From: Rhodoferax sp.
GTDB lineage: Bacteria; Pseudomonadota; Gammaproteobacteria; Burkholderiales; Burkholderiaceae_C
DNA: 64,000 nt
Assembly: GCA_013791765.1 (NCBI GenBank)
Contig: VMTC01000107.1
Span: forward strand, 94,701 to 158,700
Direction: 5' to 3'
Position 1 is the first letter of the stretch, and the number at the start of each line of letters is the position of its first letter. The notes beneath the pieces were generated by a model that worked only from the letters and a program-made list of their open reading frames with translations, was not told where the DNA came from and searched no databases. The position numbers and the translations under genes are program-made. Of the stretch, positions 1 through 9,527 are shown in pieces.

Positions 1-743
1 AGATGCGCTTCAGTGACGAAAAGCTGCACCGGCAGCAGACACAGCGTGGTGATGCCCAGGCGCTGGTAATGCGCCAGCATCGGCGCGCTGACGACACCCG
101 CGTAGGTGCCGCGCAAGGCGGCCGGCACGTCGGGGTGAAGCTTCGTGAGCCCTTTGACATGCGCCTCGTACAGGATGGTGTTGGCCAGCGGCACGTCGGG
201 GCGCGGGCTGATGGCGGCTCCCGCTCGCAACTCGGCTGCCAGGTCCAGCACCTGGGCTTTGGGCATGCGGGTGGCGTTGTCATGCAGGTCAGGCGCAGCC
301 GCCAGCACGCCTTCATTGGCGACCGGTGCACCCAAGTAGTCACACTCTAGCGACAGTTGCTCGGTGGCGCCAACGATAGAACGCGCAAAGGGATCGATCA
401 GCAATTTGGCCGGGTTAAAACGCTGGCCGCGCGAAGGCTGATAGGGCCCATGCGCACGCAAGCCATAGAGCTGCCCGGCGTGCAATCCAGGCAAAAAGCC
501 ATGCCAGACGCCATCGCTGTGCGCTGGCAAACGAATGCGCGCCGTCTCCAAAGCGCCTTGCTCGTCAAACAAGCACAGCTCGATCGCCTCGGCATGACGG
601 GAATAGACCGCAAAATTAACACCCCCTCGACCATCAAGCGTCATGCAGGACGCGCCTAGCGGCCAGGATCGGCCGACAAGGCACGCCAAGCCGGGTGCGC
701 TAACTGGACCGGAAACTGGCGCAGGTATATCGGGTCGGTTCAT
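1..743 (-). CDS. glgX: Glycogen debranching enzyme GlgX, N-terminal part (runs off the left edge)
   Basis: About 247 codons are visible, open from an ATG at 743 to the window edge without a stop. GlgX hydrolyses alpha-1,6 branches of phosphorylase-limited glycogen. The translation shows the N-terminal CBM48-type segment ([28 protein letters not shown], then [11 protein letters not shown] and [14 protein letters not shown]), followed by the start of the GH13 barrel ([23 protein letters not shown]). These are characteristic of GlgX/TreX. The ATG overlaps the glgB stop as ATGA, so translation is probably coupled to the branching enzyme. An unusual 30-residue lead ([18 protein letters not shown]) precedes the CBM48 match, so an internal start is possible. 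The catalytic residues lie outside the window. Confidence 0.9.
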   Translation of the reverse strand, partial: MNRPDIPAPVSGPVSAPGLACLVGRSWPLGASCMTLDGRGGVNFAVYSRHAEAIELCLFDEQGALETARIRLPAHSDGVWHGFLPGLHAGQLYGLRAHGPYQPSRGQRFNPAKLLIDPFARSIVGATEQLSLECDYLGAPVANEGVLAAAPDLHDNATRMPKAQVLDLAAELRAGAAISPRPDVPLANTILYEAHVKGLTKLHPDVPAALRGTYAGVVSAPMLAHYQRLGITTLCLLPVQLFVTEAH

Positions 744-2653
744 GACGCGGCCATCGGCTCGAGCCACAGTACACCCAAAGGAGGTAGAGACAGTAGCAAC
801 GAGTCCGTGTGCCCGTGACAAGCCATGGCTTCGCATTGCATGGCCGCGCCATTGCTCACGCCGCTACCCCCATAGCAGGCCAGATCGGTGTTCAACACCT
901 CGCGCCACGGTCCTCCTTGCGGCACGCCGATGCGATAGCCATGCAGGACCACCGGTGTCAGGTTGCAGATCACCACCATTTGCTGCCCGGCGCTCGCGCC
1001 AAAGCGCACAAAACTAAAGAGCGAGCGGGCCCGGTCCTGCACATCAATCCAGCTGAAGCCACCGGTGTCATCGTCACGCGCATGCAAGGCCGGATGGGCG
1101 CGGTAGACCAGATTGAGGTCGCGCACCAGGCGTTTCACGCCAGCGTGATTCGGGTTGTCCAGCAGGCCCCAGTCCAGCTCGGCGTCGTGGTTCCACTCGC
1201 GAACTTGCGCCAGCTCGCTGCCCATGAACAATAGCTTGCGACCCGGGTGGGCATACATCAAGGCATAGAGGGCACGAAGATTGGCGCGCTTTTGCCAGTC
1301 GTCGCCCCACATTTTGTTGTACAACGAGCCCTTGCCATGCACCACCTCATCATGCGAGAGCGCCAGCACATAGTGTTCGGTATAGGCGTACATCATGGCA
1401 AAACTGATGTTGTCATGGTGGTGCGGCCGATAGATCGGGTCCAGCGCGAAATAGGCCAGCGTGTCGTGCATCCAGCCCAGGTTCCATTTGTAGTGAAAAC
1501 CAAGTCCACCGCTCCAGGGTGGCGCAGTGACCCCGGGAAAGGCAGTGGATTCTTCAGCCACGGTGATGGCGCCTGGCGCTTCCTGGCCGAGCACATGGTT
1601 GACCTCCCGCAGGAAGGCAATCGCTTCGTAGTTTTCCCGGCCGCCATCCTTGTTAGGTATCCATTCGCCCTCAGCCCGGCTGTAGTCGCGGTACAGCATC
1701 GAGGCGACCGCATCCACCCGCAAGCCGTCAATGCCGTAGCGCTCGATCCAGAACAACGCATTGCCGACCAGAAAGTTGCGCACTTCATGGCGGCTGTAGT
1801 TGTAGATCAGCGTGTTCCAGTCGCAGTGAAAGCCCTCCCGCGGGTCAGCGTGTTCATACTGCGCTGTGCCATCAAAGCGGGCCAGGGCGTCGGCGTCGGC
1901 CGGAAAATGGGCGGGCACCCAGTCCAGCAACACCTGAAGACCGGCCGCGTGGGCCGCCGCCACAAAATCCCGAAATGCCTGCGGGCTGCCATAGCGGGCG
2001 CTGGGCGCATACAAGCCGGTGGGCTGGTAGCCCCAGGAGCCATAAAACGGGTGCTCGTTGACCGGCATGAGTTCAAGGTGGGTGAAACCCATCTCCACGA
2101 CGTACGGCACCAGGGTCTGGGTCAGATACGGCCAGTCGGGCCATTCGCCGTTGGGCCGGCGCCACGAGCCCACGTGGACTTCATAGATGCTCATGGGCGC
2201 AGTCAACGCGTTGGCCCCGGCCCGCTGGCCGGGCGGAAGTTGCACCGGTTCTGGCAACTGCATCACGATGCAGGCATGGCCGACGCCAGGCTCGGTGCGC
2301 AGCGCATAGGGATCGGTCTTAAGGATCGACACGCCATCGGTCCCCAGGATCGAAAATTTGTAAAACGCGCCTTCACTGACGCCCGGCACAAAAAGCTCCC
2401 AGGCGCCGCATTCTGGCCGATGCCGCAGTGGGTGCGCGCGGGCATCCCATTGGTTGAAGTCCCCTACGACGGACACCCCGCGGGCATTGGGCGCCCAGAC
2501 GGCAAAGGCGGTGCCTGTCACCCCGGCCTGTTGACAGGGATGCGCGCCCAGCTTCTCCCAAGGACGCAGATGCTTACCCGCTGCCAGTAGCCAGACATCG
2601 GTTTCTCCCAGCCAGGGCTCAGGGGTAGGCGAATTTTCGGTATGTGTCTGCAT
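740..2653 (-). CDS. glgB: 1,4-alpha-glucan branching enzyme GlgB
   Basis: 637 aa. It introduces alpha-1,6 branches into glycogen in the cytoplasm. A CBM48 domain near the N-terminus ([20 protein letters not shown]) is followed by a GH13 barrel. Visible motifs are the entry [13 protein letters not shown], the nucleophile in [12 protein letters not shown] (D314), the acid/base in VAEEST (E367) and the transition-state stabiliser region [15 protein letters not shown]. The 53-residue D-to-E spacing equals that of E. coli GlgB (D405/E458). It is shorter than the 728-aa E. coli enzyme because it lacks the extra N-terminal module. It starts 4 nt after the upstream permease gene and overlaps glgX, so a three-gene minus-strand operon is likely. 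Confidence 0.96.
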   Translation of the reverse strand: MQTHTENSPTPEPWLGETDVWLLAAGKHLRPWEKLGAHPCQQAGVTGTAFAVWAPNARGVSVVGDFNQWDARAHPLRHRPECGAWELFVPGVSEGAFYKFSILGTDGVSILKTDPYALRTEPGVGHACIVMQLPEPVQLPPGQRAGANALTAPMSIYEVHVGSWRRPNGEWPDWPYLTQTLVPYVVEMGFTHLELMPVNEHPFYGSWGYQPTGLYAPSARYGSPQAFRDFVAAAHAAGLQVLLDWVPAHFPADADALARFDGTAQYEHADPREGFHCDWNTLIYNYSRHEVRNFLVGNALFWIERYGIDGLRVDAVASMLYRDYSRAEGEWIPNKDGGRENYEAIAFLREVNHVLGQEAPGAITVAEESTAFPGVTAPPWSGGLGFHYKWNLGWMHDTLAYFALDPIYRPHHHDNISFAMMYAYTEHYVLALSHDEVVHGKGSLYNKMWGDDWQKRANLRALYALMYAHPGRKLLFMGSELAQVREWNHDAELDWGLLDNPNHAGVKRLVRDLNLVYRAHPALHARDDDTGGFSWIDVQDRARSLFSFVRFGASAGQQMVVICNLTPVVLHGYRIGVPQGGPWREVLNTDLACYGGSGVSNGAAMQCEAMACHGHTDSLLLSLPPLGVLWLEPMAAS

Positions 2654-2657
2654 GGCG

Positions 2658-4019
2658 CTAAGGCGTGGTTGAAATTGGCGGCATAGTGCCTATCTGTGGG
2701 TTCCGGCTCCTGGCGGCCAGCCAGACCAGCAACAGCACGGGCAAGCCCAGCAGAGAGGTTCCAATGAAAAAATGCTGGTAACCAAACGCATCCACATACC
2801 GGCCCGAATAGCCAGCCAGGAATTTAGGAGCAAGTAGCATCATAGAACTGAATAATGCGTATTGGGTTGCGGAGTAATTGATATTTGTCAGACTGGAAAG
2901 GTAGGCGATGAACGCTGCCGAGGCGATGCCGCTGGCCAGGTTGTCAGCCGAGATCACAAAGATGAGTGCCGTGACATCATGGCCACGGGTACTCAGGGCC
3001 GCGAACAGCAAATTGGTGGCGGCACTGAGCACCGCGCCCAGCATCAGCACCCGCATCACACCGAACCGCATCGACAGCACGCCACCCACAAAAGCGCCGA
3101 CCAGGGTCATGATGACGCCGAAAATCTTGGTCACCGCCGCCACCTCATCCTTGGTGTAGCCCATGTCCACATAAAACGGATTAGCCATGATGCCCATCAC
3201 CACGTCGCTGATGCGGTAAACAGCAATCAAGGCCAGAATCAGCAGCGCCTGTTTGCCGTAGCGCTGCAAAAAGTCGGCAAAGGGTTCAATCAACGCGCCT
3301 CTGAGCCATTCACTCGCGTTTTTGGCGGAGGGCATGGCCCGGCGAATCGGTTCGGGCGACAACAGCACTGTCAACATACCCAGCAACATGCTGGCCGCCA
3401 TCACCAGATAAGCCGTTTGCCAGGCGCCATGCTGATAGCCGATGACGCCGGCCACCTCAGCCCGAGCGGCGACCCACAGCACCCCGGCGCCGGCCCAGAT
3501 CATGGCCAGGCGGTAGCCGGTTTGGTACGAAGCGGCCAGCGCTGCCTGGCGGTCGGTATTGGCAGACTCAATGCGAAAGGCATCCAGCGCAATATCTTGC
3601 GTGGCCGATCCAAAGGCCACCGCCAGTGCACCCCAGATCACGGGTTGCAGCGCTACCTGCGGGTCATTAAAAGACATGGCCACCAGCCCTCCCATGATCG
3701 CCAGTTGTGACAGCAACAGCCAACTACGCCTGCGCCCGAGCCAGCGCGTCAGCAACGGAATAGGCAGCCGGTCCACCAGCGGCGCCCACACCCACTTGAA
3801 GGCGTAGGCCAGGCCAACCCAGCTCAAATAGCCAATGGTGGTGCGGTCCAGGCCGGCCTCCCGCAACCAAAAACTCAGGGTGCCCAGCACCAGCAGCAGG
3901 GGCAAGCCGGCCGAAAAACCCAGCAGCAGCATGCGCAGCGTGGGTGGCTCCAGATAAACCTTGAAGGTGTCAACCCAAGTAGGCTTGATTTGTGGGGGAT
4001 TCGCTGCACTTGATGTCAT
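2658..4019 (-). CDS. ampG: AmpG-family MFS permease
   Basis: 453 aa, about 12-14 hydrophobic helices. The opening [20 protein letters not shown], the segment [21 protein letters not shown] and the basic loop [13 protein letters not shown] are hallmarks of AmpG. That inner-membrane permease imports anhydromuropeptides (GlcNAc-anhydroMurNAc peptides) for peptidoglycan recycling and beta-lactamase induction signalling. The gene ends 4 nt before glgB. This is a curious position, because AmpG is not a glycogen enzyme; a sugar or oligosaccharide substrate is possible. Assignment to the family is firm, the substrate is inferred. Confidence 0.85.
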   Translation of the reverse strand: MTSSAANPPQIKPTWVDTFKVYLEPPTLRMLLLGFSAGLPLLLVLGTLSFWLREAGLDRTTIGYLSWVGLAYAFKWVWAPLVDRLPIPLLTRWLGRRRSWLLLSQLAIMGGLVAMSFNDPQVALQPVIWGALAVAFGSATQDIALDAFRIESANTDRQAALAASYQTGYRLAMIWAGAGVLWVAARAEVAGVIGYQHGAWQTAYLVMAASMLLGMLTVLLSPEPIRRAMPSAKNASEWLRGALIEPFADFLQRYGKQALLILALIAVYRISDVVMGIMANPFYVDMGYTKDEVAAVTKIFGVIMTLVGAFVGGVLSMRFGVMRVLMLGAVLSAATNLLFAALSTRGHDVTALIFVISADNLASGIASAAFIAYLSSLTNINYSATQYALFSSMMLLAPKFLAGYSGRYVDAFGYQHFFIGTSLLGLPVLLLVWLAARSRNPQIGTMPPISTTP

Positions 4020-4062
4020 GCGGGAATAATACGCGGAGCCCAGTCACTCATTGAGACCCCTT

Positions 4063-4908
4063 ATGAATAGTCCACACCACTGCCCACTGTGTCTGTCGCG
4101 CCGCTTGGCGCTGCAAAGCGTCGCCCTGACGCTGGTGTTGCCCGGCGCCACCTTACCCCTCGCGCTGGCACGCGAAGGTGTCGATGTCGGTGGCAACTCG
4201 GCCTTCAGCAGTCTGGTGCCCGCCGAAACGGTGGAGCGATCAGCCGGGCAGCAATACGCCCAGTTGCTGCAGCAGGCGGAAGCCCAGCGTGCACTCGCCA
4301 GCAAGGACCACCCCCAGGTGCGGCGACTGCGCGCCATTGCCAACCGAATCATTCCATTTGCCACCAGTTGGAACCCGCGCGCGAGCAGCTGGCGCTGGGA
4401 AGTCAACCTGATTGGCAGCAAGCAGATCAACGCGTTTTGCATGCCCGGCGGGAAAATCGCTTTCTACAGCGGCATCCTGGAGCAGCTCAAACTCACCGAT
4501 GCCGAGGTGGCGACTGTCATGGGCCACGAGATGGCGCATGCGCTGCGCGAACATGCGCGCGCCCGCATGGGCAAGAACGCCGCCACCGGTATCGGCGCCA
4601 GCCTGTTGGGCCAAGTACTGGGTTTGGGTGATCTGGGCCAAACCGTCACTAATTATGGCGCGCAGTTGCTGACGCTGCAATTTAGCCGCAGCGACGAATC
4701 CGACGCTGATCTAGTGGGCATGGAGCTGGCAGCGCGTGCCGGTTTTGACCCGCGCGCGGGTGTCACGCTGTGGCAGAAAATGGCCTCCGCCAATCGGGGC
4801 GCGCCGCCGCAGTGGCTGTCAACCCACCCCTCGGGTAACACCCGCATTGGCGATATTGAACGCAACCTGCCCAAAGTGACGCCGCTGTTTGAGCGGGCCA
4901 GGCGGTAA
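4063..4908 (+). CDS. Exported M48-family zinc metalloprotease
   Basis: 281 aa from the ATG at 4063; a TTG at 4051 in the same frame is a weaker alternative. The N-terminus has a hydrophobic stretch (LALQSVALTLVLPGATLPLALA) consistent with a signal peptide, preceded by Cys-rich MNSPHHCPLCLSRR. The M48 zinc motif HEMAH is at residues 155-159 and the third ligand is in ESDAD (about E212). Together with VNLIGSKQINAFCMPGGKI this matches the HtpX/LoiP/BepA-like M48 peptidases that act in envelope quality control. It stands alone, divergent from the ampG-like gene. The specific paralogue (LoiP or other) cannot be decided here. Confidence 0.88.
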   Translation: MNSPHHCPLCLSRRLALQSVALTLVLPGATLPLALAREGVDVGGNSAFSSLVPAETVERSAGQQYAQLLQQAEAQRALASKDHPQVRRLRAIANRIIPFATSWNPRASSWRWEVNLIGSKQINAFCMPGGKIAFYSGILEQLKLTDAEVATVMGHEMAHALREHARARMGKNAATGIGASLLGQVLGLGDLGQTVTNYGAQLLTLQFSRSDESDADLVGMELAARAGFDPRAGVTLWQKMASANRGAPPQWLSTHPSGNTRIGDIERNLPKVTPLFERARR

Positions 4909-4972
4909 TAATGTCGGGTGACCGGTCCGGTGAAATAATCGGATTTTTCCTGCACTGAACAAGACCTGCCCC

Positions 4973-6589
4973 ATGAACCTCACCGAATCCCTGTTGCACG
5001 CCCTCAAGGCGCACGGCGCCCAGCAAATTTTTGGCATCCCCGGTGACTTTGCGCTGCCCTACTTCCGCATCATCGAGCAGTCCGCCATTCTGCCGCTGTA
5101 CACCTTGTCGCACGAACCGGGCGTGGGTTTTGCGGCTGATGCGTGCGGGCGCATCAATGGGGGTCTGGGCGTGGCGGCGGTGACCTATGGCGCGGGCGCC
5201 TTCAACATGGTCAATGCGGTGGCATCGGCCTATGCCGAAAGGTCGCCGCTGGTGGTGCTGTCGGGCGGACCAGGCAAGGGCGAGTCGCAATCGGGGTTCC
5301 TGCTGCACCACCAGGCCAAAACCCTGGACTCTCAGTTTCAGATTTTCAAGGAAATCACCTGCGACCAGGTTCGGCTCGACGACGCCGAGCGCGCCCCGGC
5401 CGACATCGCCCGGGCGCTGGCCAACTGCCTGCGCCATTCGCAGCCGGTGTACATCGAGATTCCGCGCGACATGGTGGCCGAGCCCTGTTTGCCGGTGATG
5501 GCCGAGCCAGCCCCGGCGGTTGACCCTGATGCGCTCGATGCCTGCGTGACAGAAATCTTGCAGCGCTTGGGCGCTGCAAGCGCCCCCGTGCTGATGGTCG
5601 GCGTCGAAGTGCGCCGCTTTGGGCTGGAAGCCAAAGTCGCCGAACTGTCACGCCGACTGGCGCTGCCAGTGGTCACCAGTTTCATGGGCATTGGCCTGCT
5701 GGCGCAAATCGAGGCCCCGCTGGTGGGCACCTACTTGGGCGTGGCCGGCCTGCCCGAGGTGACGCAACTGGTGGAGAACTCCGATGGTTTGTTTCTGCTC
5801 GGTGTGATCGTGTCGGACACTAATTTTGCCGTGTCGGAGAAGAAAATTGACATGCGCAAGACCATTGGTGCCCTGGCGGGCCAGGTCACGATGGGTTACC
5901 ACACCTATTCCCACATACCACTGGTGGCGCTGGTGGACCGGCTGCTCGAGCGCGTGCCGGCCACCGACAAGAAATTTTCCGTCAAACGCCAGACTTTTCC
6001 GCACGGCCTGGTGGCGGACGCCGCACCGATCACGCCAACCGACATTGCCACGGCCGTCAATGATCTCATGGCTGTGCACGGCAAACTGCCGATTGCCTCT
6101 GACATGGGCGACTGCTTGTTCACCGCGCTGGACATTGAACACACCGCCTTGATCGCACCGGGCTACTACGCCACCATGGGTTTTGGTGTGCCGGCCGGGC
6201 TGGGCCTGCAAGCTGCGACCGGTGAGCGCCCGCTGATCCTGGTCGGTGATGGCGCGTTCCAGATGACCGGCTGGGAATTGGGCAATTGCCGACGTTACGG
6301 CTGGGATCCGATCGTGCTGGTGTTCAACAACGCCAGTTGGGAGATGCTGCGGACCTTCCAACCCGAGTCCGACTTCAACGACCTGGATCACTGGGGTTTT
6401 GCCGACATGGCCGCGGGCATGGGCGGTGATGGCGTGCGCGTCAACACCCGCGCCGAACTCAAAGCCGCGTTGGACAAAGCAATTACCACGCGTGGTCGTT
6501 TTCAGTTGATCGACATCACGATCCCGCGTGGCGTGCTGTCAGAGACGCTGTCGCGCTTTGTGGCGGGGGTCAAGCGACTCAGCGCTTAA
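4973..6589 (+). CDS. Indolepyruvate/phenylpyruvate decarboxylase (ThDP-dependent)
   Basis: 538 aa. It belongs to the pyruvate-decarboxylase-like ThDP enzymes. The N-terminal catalytic Glu is in LSHEPGVGFAADA (E48), and the ThDP/Mg motif begins at VGDGAFQ (about 424) and ends at VFNN. The N-terminal run GIPGDFALPYF and YGAGAFNMVNAVA resemble Azospirillum IpdC/PpdC rather than acetolactate synthase or oxalyl-CoA decarboxylase. The expected reaction is decarboxylation of indole-3-pyruvate or phenylpyruvate to the aldehyde, which serves aromatic amino acid breakdown or indole-3-acetate formation. No aldehyde dehydrogenase or aminotransferase is adjacent. The start is ATG at 4973, and a dispersed repeat begins just past its stop. 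Confidence 0.85.
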   Translation: MNLTESLLHALKAHGAQQIFGIPGDFALPYFRIIEQSAILPLYTLSHEPGVGFAADACGRINGGLGVAAVTYGAGAFNMVNAVASAYAERSPLVVLSGGPGKGESQSGFLLHHQAKTLDSQFQIFKEITCDQVRLDDAERAPADIARALANCLRHSQPVYIEIPRDMVAEPCLPVMAEPAPAVDPDALDACVTEILQRLGAASAPVLMVGVEVRRFGLEAKVAELSRRLALPVVTSFMGIGLLAQIEAPLVGTYLGVAGLPEVTQLVENSDGLFLLGVIVSDTNFAVSEKKIDMRKTIGALAGQVTMGYHTYSHIPLVALVDRLLERVPATDKKFSVKRQTFPHGLVADAAPITPTDIATAVNDLMAVHGKLPIASDMGDCLFTALDIEHTALIAPGYYATMGFGVPAGLGLQAATGERPLILVGDGAFQMTGWELGNCRRYGWDPIVLVFNNASWEMLRTFQPESDFNDLDHWGFADMAAGMGGDGVRVNTRAELKAALDKAITTRGRFQLIDITIPRGVLSETLSRFVAGVKRLSA

Positions 6590-6591
6590 AA

Positions 6592-6675
6592 ATAGCTGGC
6601 GTGGCGACTTGATTTATATCAAATCAAGCTGCAGCCCACGTAGGCAGTGCGTGAGAAGCTATCAAATTAATTAAT
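6592..6675. repeat. Dispersed intergenic repeat, copy 1
   Basis: A-T-rich, partly palindromic element directly after the decarboxylase stop. It contains the family hallmarks GCAGCCCACGTA and AGCTATCAAATTAATTA, plus an internal dyad TTGATTTATATCAAATCAA. It may also serve as a transcription end between two convergent genes. See the other copies at 19.1, 22.9, 32.1, 39.9, 42.6 and 46.2 kb. Confidence 0.6.
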
Positions 6676-6702
6676 TTTGGCGGGTTGACGACCCGCCGCG
6701 CG

Positions 6703-7905
6703 TTACCAGTTGACCTCGCGCTCGGGAGTGGCGCTGATTCTGTGAATCGACAGATCTGCTCCGTCGTACTCTTCTTCCTGGCTCAGGCGCAAGCCCATGA
6801 CGGCCTTGAGAACGCCATAGACCAGCAGGCCGCCCGCCACGGCCCAGGCGACCCCCATGGCGGTGCCGATCAGTTGTGCGCCCAGATTCACACCCCCCAG
6901 GCCGCCGAGCGCCTTGCTGCCAAAAATACCGGCCGCAATGCCGCCCCAGGTGCCGCACAGGCCGTGCAGCGGCCACACGCCCAGCACGTCGTCAATCTTC
7001 CACTTATTTTGCGTCAAGGTGAACATGCTCACAAACAGGGCACCGGCCACCGCACCGACCACCAACGCACCCAGGGGGTGCATCAGGTCGGAGCCAGCGC
7101 AGACGGCGACCAGCCCGGCCAGGGGCCCGTTATGCACAAAACCGGGGTCGTTCTTGCCGGCCACCAGCGCGGCCAGGGTGCCGCCCACCATCGCCATCAG
7201 CGAGTTCACCGCCACCAGACCCGAGATTTTGTCTAGCGTTTGCGCGCTCATCACGTTAAAACCAAACCAGCCCACCGTCAGCACCCAGGCGCCCAGCGCC
7301 AGAAACGGAATGCTCGACGGCGGATGGGCCGAAATGCCGCCATCCTTGCGGTAGCGGTTGGCCCGCGCGCCCAGCAAGATCACGGCGGGCAGCGCAATCC
7401 AGCCGCCCACCGCATGCACCACCACGCTGCCGGCAAAGTCATGAAACTCGGCGCCGGTCAGATTTTTGATCCAGCTTTGCACGCCAAAATGCTGGTTCCA
7501 GGCGATGCCCTCGAAGAATGGGTAGACAAAGCCGACGATGACGGCGGTGGCGATCAGCTGCGGCCAAAAGCGCGCACGCTCGGCAATCCCGCCGGAGATG
7601 ATGGCTGGAATCGCGGCGGCGAAAGTCAGTAAAAAGAAGAACTTGACCAAGTCGTAGCCATTTTTGGCAGCCAACTGCTCGGCGCCGACAAAGAAATGGG
7701 TGCCATAGGCCACGCCATAACCCACCAAAAAATACACCACGGTCGAGACCGAAAAGTCCACCAGAATTTTGACCAGCGCATTGACTTGGTTCTTGCGCCG
7801 CACGGTACCAAGCTCCAAAAATGCAAAACCAGCGTGCATGGCCAGCACCATGACGGCGCCGAGCAAGATGAACAAGGTGTCGGCGCCCTGTTTGAGTGCT
7901 TCCAT
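6703..7905 (-). CDS. amtB: Ammonium transporter AmtB
   Basis: 400 aa from the ATG at 7905, chosen because AGAGG lies 5 nt upstream; the frame stays open further upstream but without family similarity. It is an integral membrane channel for NH3/NH4+ with about 11 helices. The pore twin histidines are recognisable in VVVHAVGG and PLHGLCGTWGG. The conserved stretches AFLELGTVRRKN, FVYPFFEGIAWNQH and GWFGFNVMSA also match Amt/Rh proteins. The mature chain begins MEALKQGADTLFILLGAVMV, with no cleavable signal seen. A GlnK partner, common beside amtB, is not present in this window. Confidence 0.94.
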   Translation of the reverse strand: MEALKQGADTLFILLGAVMVLAMHAGFAFLELGTVRRKNQVNALVKILVDFSVSTVVYFLVGYGVAYGTHFFVGAEQLAAKNGYDLVKFFFLLTFAAAIPAIISGGIAERARFWPQLIATAVIVGFVYPFFEGIAWNQHFGVQSWIKNLTGAEFHDFAGSVVVHAVGGWIALPAVILLGARANRYRKDGGISAHPPSSIPFLALGAWVLTVGWFGFNVMSAQTLDKISGLVAVNSLMAMVGGTLAALVAGKNDPGFVHNGPLAGLVAVCAGSDLMHPLGALVVGAVAGALFVSMFTLTQNKWKIDDVLGVWPLHGLCGTWGGIAAGIFGSKALGGLGGVNLGAQLIGTAMGVAWAVAGGLLVYGVLKAVMGLRLSQEEEYDGADLSIHRISATPEREVNW

Positions 7906-8024
7906 GAAAACCTCTTTTAAGTAAATTGCGAGTAATTGGTGCGTTTTTTGTGACCATGTTAAAAACGCACCAAATTCATGCAAGAAACGCGCCACATTGG
8001 TGTTGTGGGCTCGCTCACTACAAT

Positions 8025-8170
8025 GGCGGCTGTCATTGGGGAGTAGCCGCCCTTCTTCATTGAGAGGGGCTTGCGTCAACAGACTTGTTTTGCCACCTGT
8101 GGCAGACATGGCGCAAGCAGGGTTCACACAGGTGAATTCTGGCGAGACCTTTGGCTGCACGCCTCCGTTT
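8025..8170 (+). ncRNA. yybP-ykoY manganese riboswitch
   Basis: The leader of the TMEM165/GDT1-type gene contains the class signatures in order: GGGGAGTAG (8038-8046), GTCAACA (8075-8081) and GAGACCTTTGGCT (8143-8155), with GC-rich arms that can pair on each side. These are the conserved L1/L3 elements of RF00080, which binds Mn2+ and turns on efflux genes. The aptamer lies about 55 nt before the ATG at 8224, leaving room for a translational or termination switch; I could not define the expression platform. It is divergent from amtB. Confidence 0.85.
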
Positions 8171-8223
8171 TTGGCCGGGGTTGCCGTGCAGTCATTGGTT
8201 TTATTTCCGGCCGGAGACCCCTC

Positions 8224-8787
8224 ATGGAAGCCTTCTTAATCTCAACCGGCATCGTCGCTCTGGCCGAAATGGGTGATAAGACCCAGCTACTCGCGCTCCT
8301 GTTGGCGCTGCGCTTTCGTCAGCCCTGGCCGATTGTGCTGGGCATCTTTGTCGCCACCATCGCCAACCACGCCCTGGCCGGTGCCGTCGGCGCCTGGGTT
8401 ACCACCGTGTTGGGACCGAATGTGCTGCGCTGGGTGCTGGGCGGCTCGTTCATCGCCATGGCGGTCTGGATGCTGATCCCCGACAAACTCGACGACGAAG
8501 AGACGTCGAGCGCGCCGCGTTTCGGCGTGTTTGGTACCACGGCAATCGCTTTTTTTCTGGCCGAAATGGGGGATAAAACCCAGGTTGCCACCGTCATGCT
8601 GGCGGCGCAGTACAACGCCTATGTCTGGGTGGTGGCAGGTACGACACTGGGCATGATGCTGGCCAATGCGCCGGTGGTCTGGCTGGGTGAACGCATGACC
8701 CGACTGCTGCCGCTGCGCGCGGTGCATGTCGTGTCTGCCTTGATCTTCTTGGGTTTGGGGCTGGCCGCCTTGCTCGGGTGGATTTAA
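8224..8787 (+). CDS. TMEM165/GDT1 (UPF0016) family Mn2+ exporter
   Basis: 187 aa, six predicted helices arranged as two homologous halves. Each half has the family signature E-x-G-D-K-(T/S): ALAEMGDKTQL near residue 15 and FLAEMGDKTQV near residue 115. Family members (Vibrio MneA, yeast Gdt1, human TMEM165) move Mn2+ or Ca2+, and MneA exports Mn2+. The Mn2+ riboswitch directly upstream makes Mn2+ export the most likely role. The ATG at 8224 is chosen because the homology starts there; the longer upstream open frame is only riboswitch sequence. GGAG lies at 8213-8216. Confidence 0.92.
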   Translation: MEAFLISTGIVALAEMGDKTQLLALLLALRFRQPWPIVLGIFVATIANHALAGAVGAWVTTVLGPNVLRWVLGGSFIAMAVWMLIPDKLDDEETSSAPRFGVFGTTAIAFFLAEMGDKTQVATVMLAAQYNAYVWVVAGTTLGMMLANAPVVWLGERMTRLLPLRAVHVVSALIFLGLGLAALLGWI

Positions 8788-8852
8788 ACCCTGGCGCTCA
8801 GGCGACGGCACCGGCGCAAGGTGCGATGACGGCGCCGGGCTGTGAAGGCCGA

Positions 8853-9020
8853 TCAGCCGCCTTTTTTGCAGCGTTTGCCGGGGTTCTTTTTGTTGTTGGT
8901 GGCGACGCCGCGCTCCAGGCTGCGCATCTGGCCGTGACCGGCGGTGTAGCACACGCCTTTGGGGGCGACAGGACGGGGGCTGGCTTTGCGCTCAGCTTCG
9001 GTACGAAATTCTTTGGCCAT
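8853..9020 (-). CDS. Small basic conserved hypothetical protein (55 aa)
   Basis: A short gene with ATG at 9020 preceded by GGAG at a good distance and TGA at 8853-8855. The product starts MAKEFRTEAERKASPRPVAP, contains CYTAGHGQMRSLERG and ends in a Lys/Arg-rich tail NNKKNPGKRCKKGG. It is basic, with two cysteines and no membrane segment. It looks like a small nucleic-acid-associated or ribosome-associated protein, but I do not recognise a named family. It lies upstream of nothing obvious on its strand; the DUF6172 gene is its upstream neighbour. Confidence 0.6.
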   Translation of the reverse strand: MAKEFRTEAERKASPRPVAPKGVCYTAGHGQMRSLERGVATNNKKNPGKRCKKGG

Positions 9021-9099
9021 GAAATACTCCAGATAATTTTAAAAAACAGGCGATTATCCCCGCATTGGGGATCGGGCGGCGAGCCCGGCTTGGCTTGGG

Positions 9100-9423
9100 C
9101 TATTCGCGCTCGCCCTGATTCAGCGGCTCAGCACCGGCCGCACGCGTCGCACGGTGGCCGGGTTTGGCCAGCAGTTCCAGGTAGAACGCAGCGCCACCGG
9201 CTTGCGCGAGTGCATCAATCAAATCGGTGATGGTGGCGAAATGGACCACCGTGGCGCCGGCTTCGTCGGCGCCAAACTTGCAGTCAAAATCCCAATAGTC
9301 CACGCCTTCGGGCAGCGGCACACGCCGTTGGCGTTTGACGTACTTGCGGATCTCGTGCTTGGTGGCTTCCAGCACCCGGTCACGGTTTTTGCCTTCAATC
9401 TCTAACTTAAACGTCTTTTTCAC
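9100..9423 (-). CDS. DUF6172-like small protein
   Basis: 107 aa, beginning MKKTFKLEIEGKNRDRVLEA. The middle contains VPLPEGVDYWDFDCKFG. This resembles a small betaproteobacterial protein of unknown function (DUF6172). It is charged and soluble, with no signal peptide or catalytic motif. Coding on the minus strand fits the neighbouring acyl-CoA dehydrogenase and small protein genes, but spacing (over 70 nt on each side) gives no strong operon signal. Confidence 0.75.
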   Translation of the reverse strand: MKKTFKLEIEGKNRDRVLEATKHEIRKYVKRQRRVPLPEGVDYWDFDCKFGADEAGATVVHFATITDLIDALAQAGGAAFYLELLAKPGHRATRAAGAEPLNQGERE

Positions 9424-9527
9424 GCTGGCCTTCTCAAAAATTAATGCGACACCGCCCCACCTGGGGCGTGATTCGCGAACCCTTGATTATGCGTTGACGG
9501 CTTTGGCGCGGTGCTTTTACGCGCGCT

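Noticed and set aside
1247-2590. 447-codon open frame antisense to glgB
   Set aside because: Mirror frame of GlgB, with no coherent protein features.
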